DNA of 64,000 nucleotides from Ferrovibrio sp. (lineage in GTDB: Bacteria; Pseudomonadota; Alphaproteobacteria; Ferrovibrionales; Ferrovibrionaceae), in contig NZ_JAOZVR010000017.1 of the NCBI RefSeq assembly GCF_025869515.1, positions 29,481 to 93,480 of the forward strand, read 5' to 3'. Under the pieces are notes generated by a model, which had not been told where the DNA came from, ran no database searches, and saw only the letters and a list, made by a program, of their open reading frames with translations. Of this stretch, positions 47,025 to 55,466 are shown in pieces; position 1 is the stretch's first letter, and every line of letters begins with the position of its first letter. The translations under genes were made by a program, and so were the position numbers.

Positions 47025-47678
47025 GTGCCTGCCGTCCATCCCGAACCTGCCGTCCATCCCGAACCTGCCGCCCCTCCTGAACATGCACCCGGCCGCAAGG
47101 CGGTTTCGCATGACCGCATCCTGCGCGCGGCGGCGCGCGCCATCCGCGCCAAAGGCCCGGACGGTGTCGGCGTCGCCAGCATCATGCAGGCCGCCGGGCT
47201 CACCCATGGCGGTTTCTACGCGCATTTCCGCTCGAAGGACGATCTGGTGGCGGCGGCGATCCGCGGCATGTTCGCCGAGGGCAGCGCGCGGTTCGCCAGG
47301 CGGGTGGGCGAGGCGCAGGGCATGCCCGCGCTGCGGCTGTGGATCGACAGTTACCTGTCGCCGGCGCATCGCGACGACCGCATGCGCGGCTGCGCCGTCG
47401 CCACGCTGAGCGGCGATGCGGCGCGGCTCGACCGCCAGGCCCGCGCCGCCTTCGATGCCGGCATCGAAGGCATCGTCGCGCGCTACATGCGCTACCTGCC
47501 CAAAGCCAGGCGCGGCTTCGATCCGCGCGGTTTCGCCCTCGCCCTGGCGACGCAGCTCGCCGGCGCCGTGGCGCTGGCGCGCGCCGTCTCCGACCGCAGA
47601 TTATCCGATGCCATCCTCGATGCCGCCCGCCGCAGCCTGCATGACCGGCTGGACGGACTGGAAAAGAGCCCGCGATGA
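47025..47678 (+). CDS. TetR-family repressor of the MATE exporter
   Basis: A 217-residue TetR regulator. HTH region: RAAARAIRAKGPDGVGVASI plus AAGLTHGGFYAHFRSKDDLV. The start is GTG at 47025 with GGAG at 47012-47015. The N terminus carries a short in-frame repeat PAVHPE twice, an 18-base duplication. Its stop overlaps the ATG of the MATE gene (ATGA), and a 24-base palindrome covers its promoter. Autorepression with release by an exported compound is inferred; AcrR-type regulators commonly work this way. Confidence 0.88.
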   Translation: MPAVHPEPAVHPEPAAPPEHAPGRKAVSHDRILRAAARAIRAKGPDGVGVASIMQAAGLTHGGFYAHFRSKDDLVAAAIRGMFAEGSARFARRVGEAQGMPALRLWIDSYLSPAHRDDRMRGCAVATLSGDAARLDRQARAAFDAGIEGIVARYMRYLPKARRGFDPRGFALALATQLAGAVALARAVSDRRLSDAILDAARRSLHDRLDGLEKSPR

Positions 47679-49024
47679 ATGCCCCAGCCCAGGCCAGCCG
47701 CGAACGCCTGCTGACCGCGCCGATCCTGCCCACATTGCTGCGGCTCAGCGCGCCCACCACCGTGGCGATGCTGGTCACCGCGCTGGCGGCGATTGCCGAG
47801 ACGGTCTATGTCGGCCTGCTCGGCGTGGAGTCGCTGGCCGCCATGGCGCTGGCCTTCCCGATGGTGATGCTGATGCAGATGATGTCGGCCGGTGCCATGG
47901 GCGGCGGCGTCTCCTCGGCCATTGCGCGTGCGCTCGGCGCCGGCGACCTGCCGCGCGCCAATACGCTGGCGCTGCATGCGATCATCATTGCCGTGATCGC
48001 CGCGGCGCTCTTCGCCGCTTTCTTCTGGCTGCTCGGCCCGGCGATCTACCGCCTGCTCGGTGGTCGTGAGGCGGCATTGTCGCAGGCGGTGCTCTATTCC
48101 AACACGGTGTTCAGCGGCGCGCTCTTCATCTGGCTGTTCAACACGCTGTCATCCGTCATGCGCGGCACCGGCAACATGAACGTGCCCTCGGTGCTGGCGC
48201 TCGCCGTCGCCGGGCTGCAGATCGCCATCGGCGGCACGCTGGGGCTGGGCCTGGGGCCGGTGCCGTCCTTCGGCATCGTCGGCGTCGGGCTCGGCCAGGT
48301 GATCGCCTTCGGCCTCGGCGCGCTCTATCTCTTCCTGCATCTGCGCCGTCCGGACGCCAGGCTGCGGCTCAGCGCGCAGGGCTTCAGAGTCGAACGCGCA
48401 TTGTTCGTCGACATCCTGCGCGTCGGCGCGCTGGCCTGCCTGTCGTCGCTGCAGACCGTGCTCACCGTGCTGATCTTCACCGGCCTGGTGGCGCGCTTCG
48501 GCACCAATGCGCTGGCCGGCTACGGCATCGGCGCGCGACTGGAATTCCTGCTGGTGCCGATCGCCTTCTCGGTCGGCGTCGCCAGCGTGCCGATGGTCGG
48601 CATGGCCTTCGGCGCCCGGGATATCGCGCGCGCGCGTCGCGTCGCCTGGACGGCGGGCAGCGTCGCCTTCGTGGCGCTCGGCATCATCGGGCTGGTGGTG
48701 ATCGTGGCGCCGGACCTGTGGTCGCGGCTGTTCACCGCCGACGCCGCGGTGATTGATGCCGCGCGGCAGTATCTGACGGCGGCCGGCTTCGGCTTCCCGT
48801 TTTTCGGCTTTGGCCTCTGCCTGTATTTCGCCTCGCAGGGGGCAGGCAAGGTGCTCGGTCCGGTACTCGGCGGCACCATCCGCCTGGTCCTGGTGGCGCT
48901 CGGCGGCTGGTGGCTCACCGTCAGCGGCGCCGAGGTGTGGACGCTGTTCGCGCTCGCCGGCGCCGCCATGGTGGTCTATGGCGTCAGCACCGGTCTGCTG
49001 GTGAAGGCGACGCGCTGGGGCTAG
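47675..49024 (+). CDS. MATE-family multidrug/cation efflux pump
   Basis: Twelve-span inner-membrane antiporter, 449 residues, the standard MATE length (NorM/DinF type). It starts RLLTAPILPTLLRLSAPTTV, continues with GVESLAAMALAFPMVMLMQ, and the second half has FTGLVARFGTNALAGYGIGARLEF. It is coupled to and presumably repressed by the TetR protein upstream. The substrate (drugs, dyes, cationic metabolites) cannot be predicted. Confidence 0.9.
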   Translation: MNAPAQASRERLLTAPILPTLLRLSAPTTVAMLVTALAAIAETVYVGLLGVESLAAMALAFPMVMLMQMMSAGAMGGGVSSAIARALGAGDLPRANTLALHAIIIAVIAAALFAAFFWLLGPAIYRLLGGREAALSQAVLYSNTVFSGALFIWLFNTLSSVMRGTGNMNVPSVLALAVAGLQIAIGGTLGLGLGPVPSFGIVGVGLGQVIAFGLGALYLFLHLRRPDARLRLSAQGFRVERALFVDILRVGALACLSSLQTVLTVLIFTGLVARFGTNALAGYGIGARLEFLLVPIAFSVGVASVPMVGMAFGARDIARARRVAWTAGSVAFVALGIIGLVVIVAPDLWSRLFTADAAVIDAARQYLTAAGFGFPFFGFGLCLYFASQGAGKVLGPVLGGTIRLVLVALGGWWLTVSGAEVWTLFALAGAAMVVYGVSTGLLVKATRWG

Positions 49025-49063
49025 GGCGCCTTGGGGGCTGGGGCGCCGGGCCGATCGATCCGG

Positions 49064-49444
49064 CTACAGCGTCTTGCCCAGCTTGTCCGCCACATCGGCG
49101 GGGAAGAAGCCGGCCTCCTGCACCGCCTTGCTCAGTTCGGCCTTCGAGACGCCGAAACGCTCGGTCCAGTATTTCACGTCCTCGTCGTCGCTCAGGTTGA
49201 CGCGGTCGTGCTTTTTCAGCAGCGCCTCGCGCGTATGGTCGCCGGCCTTGGCCGACGAGCCGCTGCGCTGCGCTGCGCTGCCGGCGGTCGGCTGGGTCAT
49301 GGCCACCGGATCGCTGGCCGGAAAACTGTCGCGCAAGGCGTCATTGAGCTCCCGGTCCTTGTCGCTGTCGCTGCGCTGCGCGTCCTTGCGCTCTTCGTCG
49401 CGCGATTCGGAATCGATCTTGCGGTCTGAAGTCCTGGCGGTCAT
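49064..49444 (-). CDS. DUF3606-containing stress-type small protein
   Basis: A 126-residue highly charged protein. The N terminus has the motif DALRDSFPASDPVAMTQP, shared with many alphaproteobacterial small stress-related proteins. The C-terminal part (about residues 80-126) matches DUF3606: RVNLSDDEDVKYWTERFGVS, then ELSKAVQEAGFFPADVADKL. Families like this are often induced by osmotic or general stress, but the function is unknown. It faces the MATE gene tail to tail. Confidence 0.75.
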   Translation of the reverse strand: MTARTSDRKIDSESRDEERKDAQRSDSDKDRELNDALRDSFPASDPVAMTQPTAGSAAQRSGSSAKAGDHTREALLKKHDRVNLSDDEDVKYWTERFGVSKAELSKAVQEAGFFPADVADKLGKTL

Positions 49445-49576
49445 GGCAGAGTCTCCCTTGCTGTCCTCATACAGAACAGTTGCAGGGGCGATGGGTTCCG
49501 CGATTTTGCGCGGAACTAGGAACTATCGGCGTTGCGGATCGTCTTGTTCGGACGCATCGAGCCGAGGCAGATATTC

Positions 49577-50809
49577 ATGAAACTCTTCGAATGCCTGGCC
49601 TGCGGCCAGCCGCTCTATTTCGAGAACACCGCCTGCGAAAGCTGCGGCCGTCGGCTCGGATTCCTGCCTGAAAGCGGCGTGCTCAGCGCGCTGGAGCCGC
49701 TGACGCGCAGCGATGGCCCAAACGCTGGCACCGAAGTGTGGCAGGCGCTGGCGGCACCGGAACAGCAGTACCGCTTTTGCAGCAATGCCGCGCATGACGC
49801 CTGCAACTGGCTGGTGCCGGCCGAAGCCGAAGGTGTGCCGCCCGATCCCGAACCCTATTGCATGGCCTGCGCGCATAACCGCACGGTGCCCGACCTGACG
49901 CAGCCGGCGCATCTGGCGCACTGGCGCCGCATCGAAAGCGCCAAGCATCGCCTGTTTCACGGCCTGCTGCGGCTCGACCTGCCGCATGAAACGCGCGACG
50001 AAGACCCCGACGAAGGCCTCGCCTTCGATTTCCTCGCCGACCCGCCAGATCCGAAAGCCCCCCGCATCGTCACCGGCCACGACAATGGCCTGATCACTAT
50101 CAACCTGGTGGAGGCCGAGGATGCCGAGCGCGAGCGCATCCGCGTCGCCATGCACGAACCCTACCGCACGCTGCTCGGACATTTCCGCCACGAGGTCGGG
50201 CATTACTACTGGGAGCGGCTGGTGCGCCGCGCCGGCGACAACAGCGCGGCGATGAGCGGTTTCCGCGCGCTGTTCGGTGACGAGCGGCAGGATTACGGCG
50301 AGGCGCTGCAGCGTCACTATGACAGCGGCCCGGCATCCGGCTGGCAGGAGGGCTATGTCAGCGCCTATGCCGCCGTGCATCCCTGGGAGGATTTCGCCGA
50401 GACCTGGGCGCATTACATGCACATCGTCGACACGCTGGAGACCGCCAATGCCTTCGGCCTGCGCGTCAAGCCGCGCATCAGCCGCGGCGAGGAGCTCGGC
50501 GTGCGTGTCGATTTCGATCCCTGTCACGCCGACAGCATCGAGCAGCTGATCGAGGCCTTCCTGCCGGTCACCTTCGCGGTCAACAGCCTGAACCGCGCCA
50601 TGGGCCAGCAGGATTTCTATCCCTTCGTGCTGAGCGGCGCGGCCATCGGCAAACTCGCATTCATCCACCAGCTCTGCCGCCAGGCGCGCGAGGGCCAGCC
50701 GGCGCTGCCGCACAGGGCGATGCCGGCCACTCCACCGCAGCAGGCGAGCCAGCCGCAGGAGACCCTGCTGGCGGTGGCCTCGCAGCTGGCGCTCGATCCG
50801 GTTGAGTAA
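49577..50809 (+). CDS. Zinc-ribbon metallopeptidase
   Basis: Putative zinc-dependent peptidase of 410 residues. The N-terminal zinc ribbon has Cys6, Cys9, Cys20 and Cys23 (FECLACG, ACESCGRR); further Cys residues follow at about 75 and 100. The catalytic HExxH is in LGHFRHEVGHYYWERLV, with a downstream Glu/Asp-rich region (HPWEDFAETWAHYMHI) that would supply the third ligand. The family is annotated as putative zinc-binding metallopeptidase; substrate unknown. The start is the ATG at 49577, because only this gives the ribbon a normal N terminus. It is convergent to the tandem PAS-like genes. Confidence 0.85.
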   Translation: MKLFECLACGQPLYFENTACESCGRRLGFLPESGVLSALEPLTRSDGPNAGTEVWQALAAPEQQYRFCSNAAHDACNWLVPAEAEGVPPDPEPYCMACAHNRTVPDLTQPAHLAHWRRIESAKHRLFHGLLRLDLPHETRDEDPDEGLAFDFLADPPDPKAPRIVTGHDNGLITINLVEAEDAERERIRVAMHEPYRTLLGHFRHEVGHYYWERLVRRAGDNSAAMSGFRALFGDERQDYGEALQRHYDSGPASGWQEGYVSAYAAVHPWEDFAETWAHYMHIVDTLETANAFGLRVKPRISRGEELGVRVDFDPCHADSIEQLIEAFLPVTFAVNSLNRAMGQQDFYPFVLSGAAIGKLAFIHQLCRQAREGQPALPHRAMPATPPQQASQPQETLLAVASQLALDPVE

Positions 50810-50812
50810 GGC

Positions 50813-51325
50813 TCAGGCGTCCGGGGCACCGTGATAGTAGAAGGCCGAGAGGATGCGGTCGACCGTGACGCCATCCTCGGCCAGCGGGCAATGGGCGTAT
50901 TCCACGTCGGCGAAGTTGAAGCGGAAGGGAATGTTCAGCCGGCCGCGCCAGTGCTGCGTCAGTCCGGTCTCCGCCACCTGGCGCCGCACATCGATGATGC
51001 GCGGCTGGCTGTCGTCGCTGACCTTGCCCAGGTTGACGCTGCTTTCGATGTAACGATTCATCAGCGGCACCGGGGCGGCGCTCAGCACCACCTCGCCGGC
51101 GACGCGCACGAAAAAGCGCATGCCGCCGTCGCTCTGGCGCTCCACCTGCACCAGCACCAGATGGCCGAGCAGATGTGCGATCGCCATCGGATCGAAAGCC
51201 GCGCGCGCCGGCAGCCGGTCGCCCGGATGGATGGCGCGCATATGGGTGAGGAAGTCGCGGATAAGCGGGCTGGACGCCGCTGCCAGGGCAGCGTCAATGG
51301 CGGCGAGGTTGGGATGCAGGGCCAC
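50813..51325 (-). CDS. PAS-like protein, tandem paralogue 2
   Basis: A 170-residue PAS_5-type protein. It matches its upstream neighbour along its length: LIRDFLTHMRAIHPGDRLPAR, HLLGHLVLVQVERQ, FFVRVAGEVV and the C-terminal YAHCPLAEDGVTVDRILSAF. I chose the GTG at 51325, which follows the stop of the upstream paralogue by five bases; longer in-frame extension would run into that gene. Function unknown, probably ligand or redox sensing. Confidence 0.72.
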   Translation of the reverse strand: MALHPNLAAIDAALAAASSPLIRDFLTHMRAIHPGDRLPARAAFDPMAIAHLLGHLVLVQVERQSDGGMRFFVRVAGEVVLSAAPVPLMNRYIESSVNLGKVSDDSQPRIIDVRRQVAETGLTQHWRGRLNIPFRFNFADVEYAHCPLAEDGVTVDRILSAFYYHGAPDA

Positions 51326-51330
51326 GCGGA

Positions 51331-51870
51331 TCAGCCGAGGACGGGTTCGAGAGCCTGATAGTGTAATACCGACACGATCTGGTCGACCGTAACGCCATCC
51401 TCGGCCAGCGGGCAATGCGCATATTCGATCTCGGCATAGTCCAGCGAGAAGCGCACGCGCGGCTTGCCGCGGTAATAGACCATGCAGCCGGTCTCCACCA
51501 CGGCATGCCGGGTTTCGATCGGGAAGCGCACGGTGGGTTCGGAGGTATTGGCGATCTCGTCGAGATAGCGGCCGATCAGCGGCATCCGCAGCGCATTCAC
51601 CACCTCCTCGCCGGCGACGCGGACGCGGAAGCGCGGCAATCCGCCGGCGTCGCGCTCCACATCGGCCAGCACCAGATGCGGCAGCAGGCGCGGGATCGCC
51701 ATCGGGGAGAAGCTGCTGCGCGCCGGCAGCGCAGCGGCCGGATGGATGCCGGCGTAATAGCGCAGGAAGTCGCGTATGGTTGCGTGCCGCGTCTGGGACA
51801 GGGCAGCCCGCAGCGCATCCAGGTTGGCATACGGTTGTGTGGCGACGAGTTGGGCAGGACTGACAGGCAT
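51331..51870 (-). CDS. PAS-like protein, tandem paralogue 1
   Basis: A 179-residue PAS_5-type protein, the first of the tandem pair: TIRDFLRYYAGIHPAAALPA, LLPHLVLADVERDAGG, FRVRVAGEEVVNAL and YAHCPLAEDGVTVDQIVSVL. The ATG at 51870 has GGAAAG about ten bases upstream; an earlier in-frame TTG is less likely. The two copies share a nearly identical last 20 residues and so derive from a fairly recent duplication or converge under selection. The third PAS_5 gene of the window (9914) is more distant. Confidence 0.75.
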   Translation of the reverse strand: MPVSPAQLVATQPYANLDALRAALSQTRHATIRDFLRYYAGIHPAAALPARSSFSPMAIPRLLPHLVLADVERDAGGLPRFRVRVAGEEVVNALRMPLIGRYLDEIANTSEPTVRFPIETRHAVVETGCMVYYRGKPRVRFSLDYAEIEYAHCPLAEDGVTVDQIVSVLHYQALEPVLG

Positions 51871-52016
51871 GACGCGCTTTCCGGTCAAAAGAAGGCGCGC
51901 TGTCTAACAGGAAATATTGCGTCGCACCATGGCGCCGGTCACAAAGCAGCCCTGCAGAAATTGCGGCCCTGCCATGATTCCAGACAGGGCCGTTATTAAT
52001 TGAACCTGCAACAAAA

Positions 52017-53201
52017 TCAGGCGGGCAGCGCGGCGCCGCCGGCTTTCACCCGCTGCAGCAGGCGGTCCATGAAGGCCTCGCACAGGCCGATCTGGGCCAG
52101 TTCGATGAATTCGTTCGGCTTGTGCGCCTGCTCGATCGAACCGGGCCCGCAGACGATGGTGGGGATGCCGAGTTCGGAGAACAGACCGGCCTCGGTGCCG
52201 AAGGAAACCTTCTGCACCCGGTTGGCGCCGGTCAGCGCCTTGGCCAGTTCGACCACGCCGCTGTGGTCATCTGTCGCAAGACCGGGGAATTCGGAAATCT
52301 GCGTGAAGCTGAAGCCGCAGGCCGGATCGATCGCTTTCAGTTCCGGCTCCAGCTTGGTCTTCGCATAGGCCACCACCTCGGCGAACAAGGCATCGACATC
52401 GTCCTGCGGCAGGTAACGGATCTCCCACAGGAAGCTGCAATCCTTCGGCACGATGTTCAGCGCGGTGCCGCCATTCACCGTGCCGGTATGCAGCGAGGTA
52501 TAGGGCGGGGCGAATTCCGCATCGAACGGGCCGTGGTCGCGCTTGTTGCGGGCCAGCGACTTGATGAAGGCGATTAGCTCGGCGGCGGCCTCCACCGCAT
52601 TGGCGCCCATATGGGTCAGCGAGGAATGGCATTCGAAACCGCGCACGTCGACGCGCCAGCTCTTCTTGCCCTTGTGCTGCGCGATCACCTGCATCTCGGT
52701 CGGTTCGCCGACGATGCACGCCCTGGGCTTCACCGGCATATCCTTCAGCACCTCGATCAGCCGCTTGGCGCCGAGGCAGCCGACTTCCTCATCGTAGGTG
52801 AAGGCATAGTGGATCGGCGTTTCCAGTTTCTGTGCCAGGAATTTCGGCGCATAGGACAGCGCGATGGCGACGAAGCTCTTCATGTCCGAAGTGCCGCGGC
52901 CATAGAGCCTGCCGCCCTTCTCGACCACCCTGAAGGGATCGGTATCCCAGTCCTGGCCGTCGATCGGCACCACGTCGGTGTGACCCGACAGCACGATGCC
53001 CGGCTTGTCCTGCGGCCCCAGCGTGGCATAGAGGTTGGCTTTCTTGCCGGTGGCATCGTGCACCAGCGTGGCATCGACGCCGAGCGACTTCAGATGGTCG
53101 CGGATCCAGTGGATCAGGTCGAGATTGGAATCGCGGCTGACGGTTGGCATTTCGATCAGCTGCCGGATCATGGCGAGGGCTTCAGGGGAGGGCTTGGTCA
53201 T
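52017..53201 (-). CDS. argE: Acetylornithine deacetylase ArgE-like M20 peptidase
   Basis: Zinc-dependent M20 hydrolase of 394 residues, most likely releasing acetate from N-acetylornithine in arginine synthesis. It has SGHTDVVPIDGQDWDTDPF, the bridging Asp in YGRGTSDMKSF, the catalytic Glu in FTYDEEVGCLG, and ECHSSLTHMGANAV in the dimerisation domain. No signal peptide. Length and motif order fit ArgE/DapE; ArgE is the better match, because the sequence DDHSGVVELAKAL and overall spacing follow it, but DapE cannot be excluded. Confidence 0.85.
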   Translation of the reverse strand: MTKPSPEALAMIRQLIEMPTVSRDSNLDLIHWIRDHLKSLGVDATLVHDATGKKANLYATLGPQDKPGIVLSGHTDVVPIDGQDWDTDPFRVVEKGGRLYGRGTSDMKSFVAIALSYAPKFLAQKLETPIHYAFTYDEEVGCLGAKRLIEVLKDMPVKPRACIVGEPTEMQVIAQHKGKKSWRVDVRGFECHSSLTHMGANAVEAAAELIAFIKSLARNKRDHGPFDAEFAPPYTSLHTGTVNGGTALNIVPKDCSFLWEIRYLPQDDVDALFAEVVAYAKTKLEPELKAIDPACGFSFTQISEFPGLATDDHSGVVELAKALTGANRVQKVSFGTEAGLFSELGIPTIVCGPGSIEQAHKPNEFIELAQIGLCEAFMDRLLQRVKAGGAALPA

Positions 53202-53225
53202 GGGGATTACCTTTATAACTTAGTG

Positions 53226-53317
53226 TGTCATGCCCGGACTTGATCCGGGCATCCACGCGTTTTCTTTAACGGCTACGGTGCAAGACGTGGATGGCCGGGT
53301 CAAGCCCGGCCATGACA
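53226..53317. repeat. Palindromic intergenic repeat, copy 4 (double)
   Basis: A long imperfect palindrome: TGTCATG (53226-53232) pairs with CATGACA (53311-53317), and CATCCACG (53250-53257) with CGTGGATG (53286-53293). Inner hairpins around GGACTTGATCC and GGGTCAAGCCC are versions of the core of copies 1-3. It lies between argE and denD. Confidence 0.8.
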
Positions 53318-53326
53318 AGAAGGGCG

Positions 53327-54349
53327 TTAGTTGGACTGCAGGCTCTTGATCTGGCTGTCGAGGTCGTCGGCGATGAAGGCCTGCACAATCTCGTCGATGC
53401 CGGCATCGACGGTGAAGCCCATTGCTTTCGCGCGATCCGAGGATGTAGCGCCCGGCCAGCCATCGACAATCTTCTGGATCGCCGCATCCGGCGTCCAGTG
53501 GATGCTCCCGATCTTGCGGTTGGCGCCCTTCAGGGCAGGTGTCGCGCGCTCCACCGCTGCCGCCATCTCGCCGGCGGTGACGCGGATGCCGCTGAGCAGC
53601 AGCGCGCGATCCTTGCCGAATTTGTCCGCCGGCAGGTCATGCGCGCGAATGAAGGCATCCACCGTGCGGCGCGGCGACAGGCAGGCCATCGGCGAGTCCG
53701 GCCGCACCGGGCAGATCGCATCGACGCCCGAGAGCGGCTCGCGGATCATCGAGCTGGCCCAGGTGGAGGCGGCCTTGTTCGGCTTGCCCGGCCGCACCAT
53801 GATGGTGGGCAGGCGGATGCTGCGGCCATCAACGAAGCCCTTGCGGCTGTAGTCATTGATCAGCAGTTCGCCGCTCAGTTTCTGCACGCCGTAGGAGGTG
53901 GTCGGCCGCTGCGCGGTCTCGTCGGTCACCGTCTTGGGCAGCGCGTCGCCGCCATAGACGGCGACAGAGGAGGCGAACACCAGGCGCGGCGTGTGCATGG
54001 TGATGGCGCGGCAGGCCTCCAGCACATGACGGGTGCCTTCCAGATTGACGCGATAGCCGCCTTCGAAATCGGCCTCGGCGCCGGACGAGACGATGGCGGC
54101 GAGATGAAAGACGGAGTGGGTGTTATGGCCGATCAGGCGCAACACATCGCCATGATCGCCAATATCGCCGGCCATGGTGACGATGCGTTCGTCCTGCGGG
54201 CCGCTTGCGGCGACAGTGTCGAACAGGGTGATGCGGGAGATCGGTTCCGGCTGGTTGCCGGGTCCGATCAGGCTGCCACGCTTGAGCAGTTCGGCGGCGA
54301 GTTTCTGGCCGATGAAACCGGCCCCGCCGGTGATGACAACATTGAGCAT
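53327..54349 (-). CDS. NAD-dependent epimerase/dehydratase family protein, DenD-like
   Basis: Extended SDR of 340 residues. Rossmann motif VVITGGAGFIGQKLA, catalytic TSYGVQK (Tyr and Lys in place), FASSVAVYGGDALPKTV. The pattern FDTVAASGP plus GDIGDHGDVLRLI fits DenD (D-erythronate dehydrogenase) in the four-carbon acid-sugar pathways. The kinase and isomerase genes usually next to denD are not here, so the assignment rests on the protein alone; a general sugar dehydrogenase remains possible. Confidence 0.82.
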   Translation of the reverse strand: MLNVVITGGAGFIGQKLAAELLKRGSLIGPGNQPEPISRITLFDTVAASGPQDERIVTMAGDIGDHGDVLRLIGHNTHSVFHLAAIVSSGAEADFEGGYRVNLEGTRHVLEACRAITMHTPRLVFASSVAVYGGDALPKTVTDETAQRPTTSYGVQKLSGELLINDYSRKGFVDGRSIRLPTIMVRPGKPNKAASTWASSMIREPLSGVDAICPVRPDSPMACLSPRRTVDAFIRAHDLPADKFGKDRALLLSGIRVTAGEMAAAVERATPALKGANRKIGSIHWTPDAAIQKIVDGWPGATSSDRAKAMGFTVDAGIDEIVQAFIADDLDSQIKSLQSN

Positions 54350-54423
54350 GGACGCCCCCAGGGGTTTTCCGGGAAAGCGTCCACGCTAACCAGCCTGTTG
54401 TCCTGAGACAAGCGGTGCCGGGC

Positions 54424-54984
54424 TTAGTTCCGCGGCGGCGGGGGCGGCGGCGCATCGCCGCGCATATGCGGCGGACCACCCATTGGTCCGTCCATCGGAC
54501 CGCCGGGCGGGCCAGGCGGGCCGCGACGCAGCATGCGCGCGGCAAATTCCCTGCGCTGGTCCGGGGTCATGGCATCGGCCGCGGCGAGCAGGCCGGCCTG
54601 CATGCCGGCCTGCAACTGGTCGAGCCGCTGGCGATGCTCGGCCAGCACGGCGGCGAGGCGATTGTGGTCGTAGGGTTCGGCGCCGAGCGCGGCGCCGAGG
54701 TCGCGGCGCATCTGGTTATGCGAAATGGCGCCGCCCTTGCGGCCATCCTCGAAAGCGTGGCGGAAAGCTTTGGCGGCATTGTCGGGCAGCTTGCGGGCGA
54801 CCTGGTCCTCGATCTGCCAGCCGCGCCGCTCGGCCAGCTCGCGGTATTTGAAGAAGCGCACGGCGCCGAAACTGGCGAAGCCGATGTTGAGCGCGACCGA
54901 GGCGATCAGGCCGATGGCAAGCCAGCGGTTGAGACGCGATTTCGGCGCGGCGGAGGCGGGGGGCGGCGTAACGGTGTCGGACAT
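54424..54984 (-). CDS. Periplasmic sensor protein, CnrX/Spy-like heavy-metal sensor family
   Basis: A 186-residue protein with one N-terminal membrane segment (WLAIGLIASVALNIGFASFGAV, about residues 21-42) and a helical periplasmic domain with the Met- and Arg-rich patterns QMRRDLGAALGAEPYDHNRL and AMTPDQRREFAARML of the CnrX/CpxP-like class. The last 30 residues are proline- and glycine-rich. It follows an anti-sigma gene and an ECF sigma gene on the same strand. In cnr systems a similar triad senses metals or envelope stress. The metal cannot be deduced. Confidence 0.75.
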   Translation of the reverse strand: MSDTVTPPPASAAPKSRLNRWLAIGLIASVALNIGFASFGAVRFFKYRELAERRGWQIEDQVARKLPDNAAKAFRHAFEDGRKGGAISHNQMRRDLGAALGAEPYDHNRLAAVLAEHRQRLDQLQAGMQAGLLAAADAMTPDQRREFAARMLRRGPPGPPGGPMDGPMGGPPHMRGDAPPPPPPRN

Positions 54985-54986
54985 GA

Positions 54987-55448
54987 TTATTCCTCGGTGA
55001 GGAGAAGCGGTGCGGCTGATGCTATCTGCACGGTGACCAGGTCGGTCTCCTGCGCATCGAACTGACCGATATTGGCGAAGCCGGCGCTGACGCCGATGGC
55101 CAGCGCGAGCGCCAGCGCGGCGAATTGCGGCAGGCTGCGGCCCGTGGGGAACAGCAGGGCCACGGCTTCCAGCACCTGAACGCGCCAGCCGGCGCCGGGC
55201 TGTGACTGCGCGGCGGGGAGGGCTGCCACCTGGGCCAGCACGCGCTGGCGCAGGGCATCGCTCGGCTCAATTCCGGGCAAGGGAGCGCGCAGCAGCAGCG
55301 CATCCACCATGGCGGCGCGGCGCTGCGCTTCGCGCGCTTCCGGCTGAACGGACAGCAGGGTCGTGGCGGCGGCCTGTTCGGATTGCGGCCAATGATCGAG
55401 ATCGGCGCCGTAGGCATCGAGCAGGTCGATGAAACGTTCGAGATTCAT
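54987..55448 (-). CDS. Probable anti-sigma factor
   Basis: A 153-residue membrane protein with an N-terminal helical part (NLERFIDLLDAYGADLDHWP, then EQAAATTLLS) like the sigma-binding half of small anti-sigma factors, and one membrane span near residues 108-125 (FAALALALAIGVSAGFA). The C-terminal tail would lie in the periplasm. It sits between an ECF sigma gene (ending 18 bases upstream) and the periplasmic sensor gene (starting two bases downstream), the expected order for sigma/anti-sigma/sensor. Confidence 0.7.
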   Translation of the reverse strand: MNLERFIDLLDAYGADLDHWPQSEQAAATTLLSVQPEAREAQRRAAMVDALLLRAPLPGIEPSDALRQRVLAQVAALPAAQSQPGAGWRVQVLEAVALLFPTGRSLPQFAALALALAIGVSAGFANIGQFDAQETDLVTVQIASAAPLLLTEE

Positions 55449-55466
55449 GGCATCACTCCCAAAACG

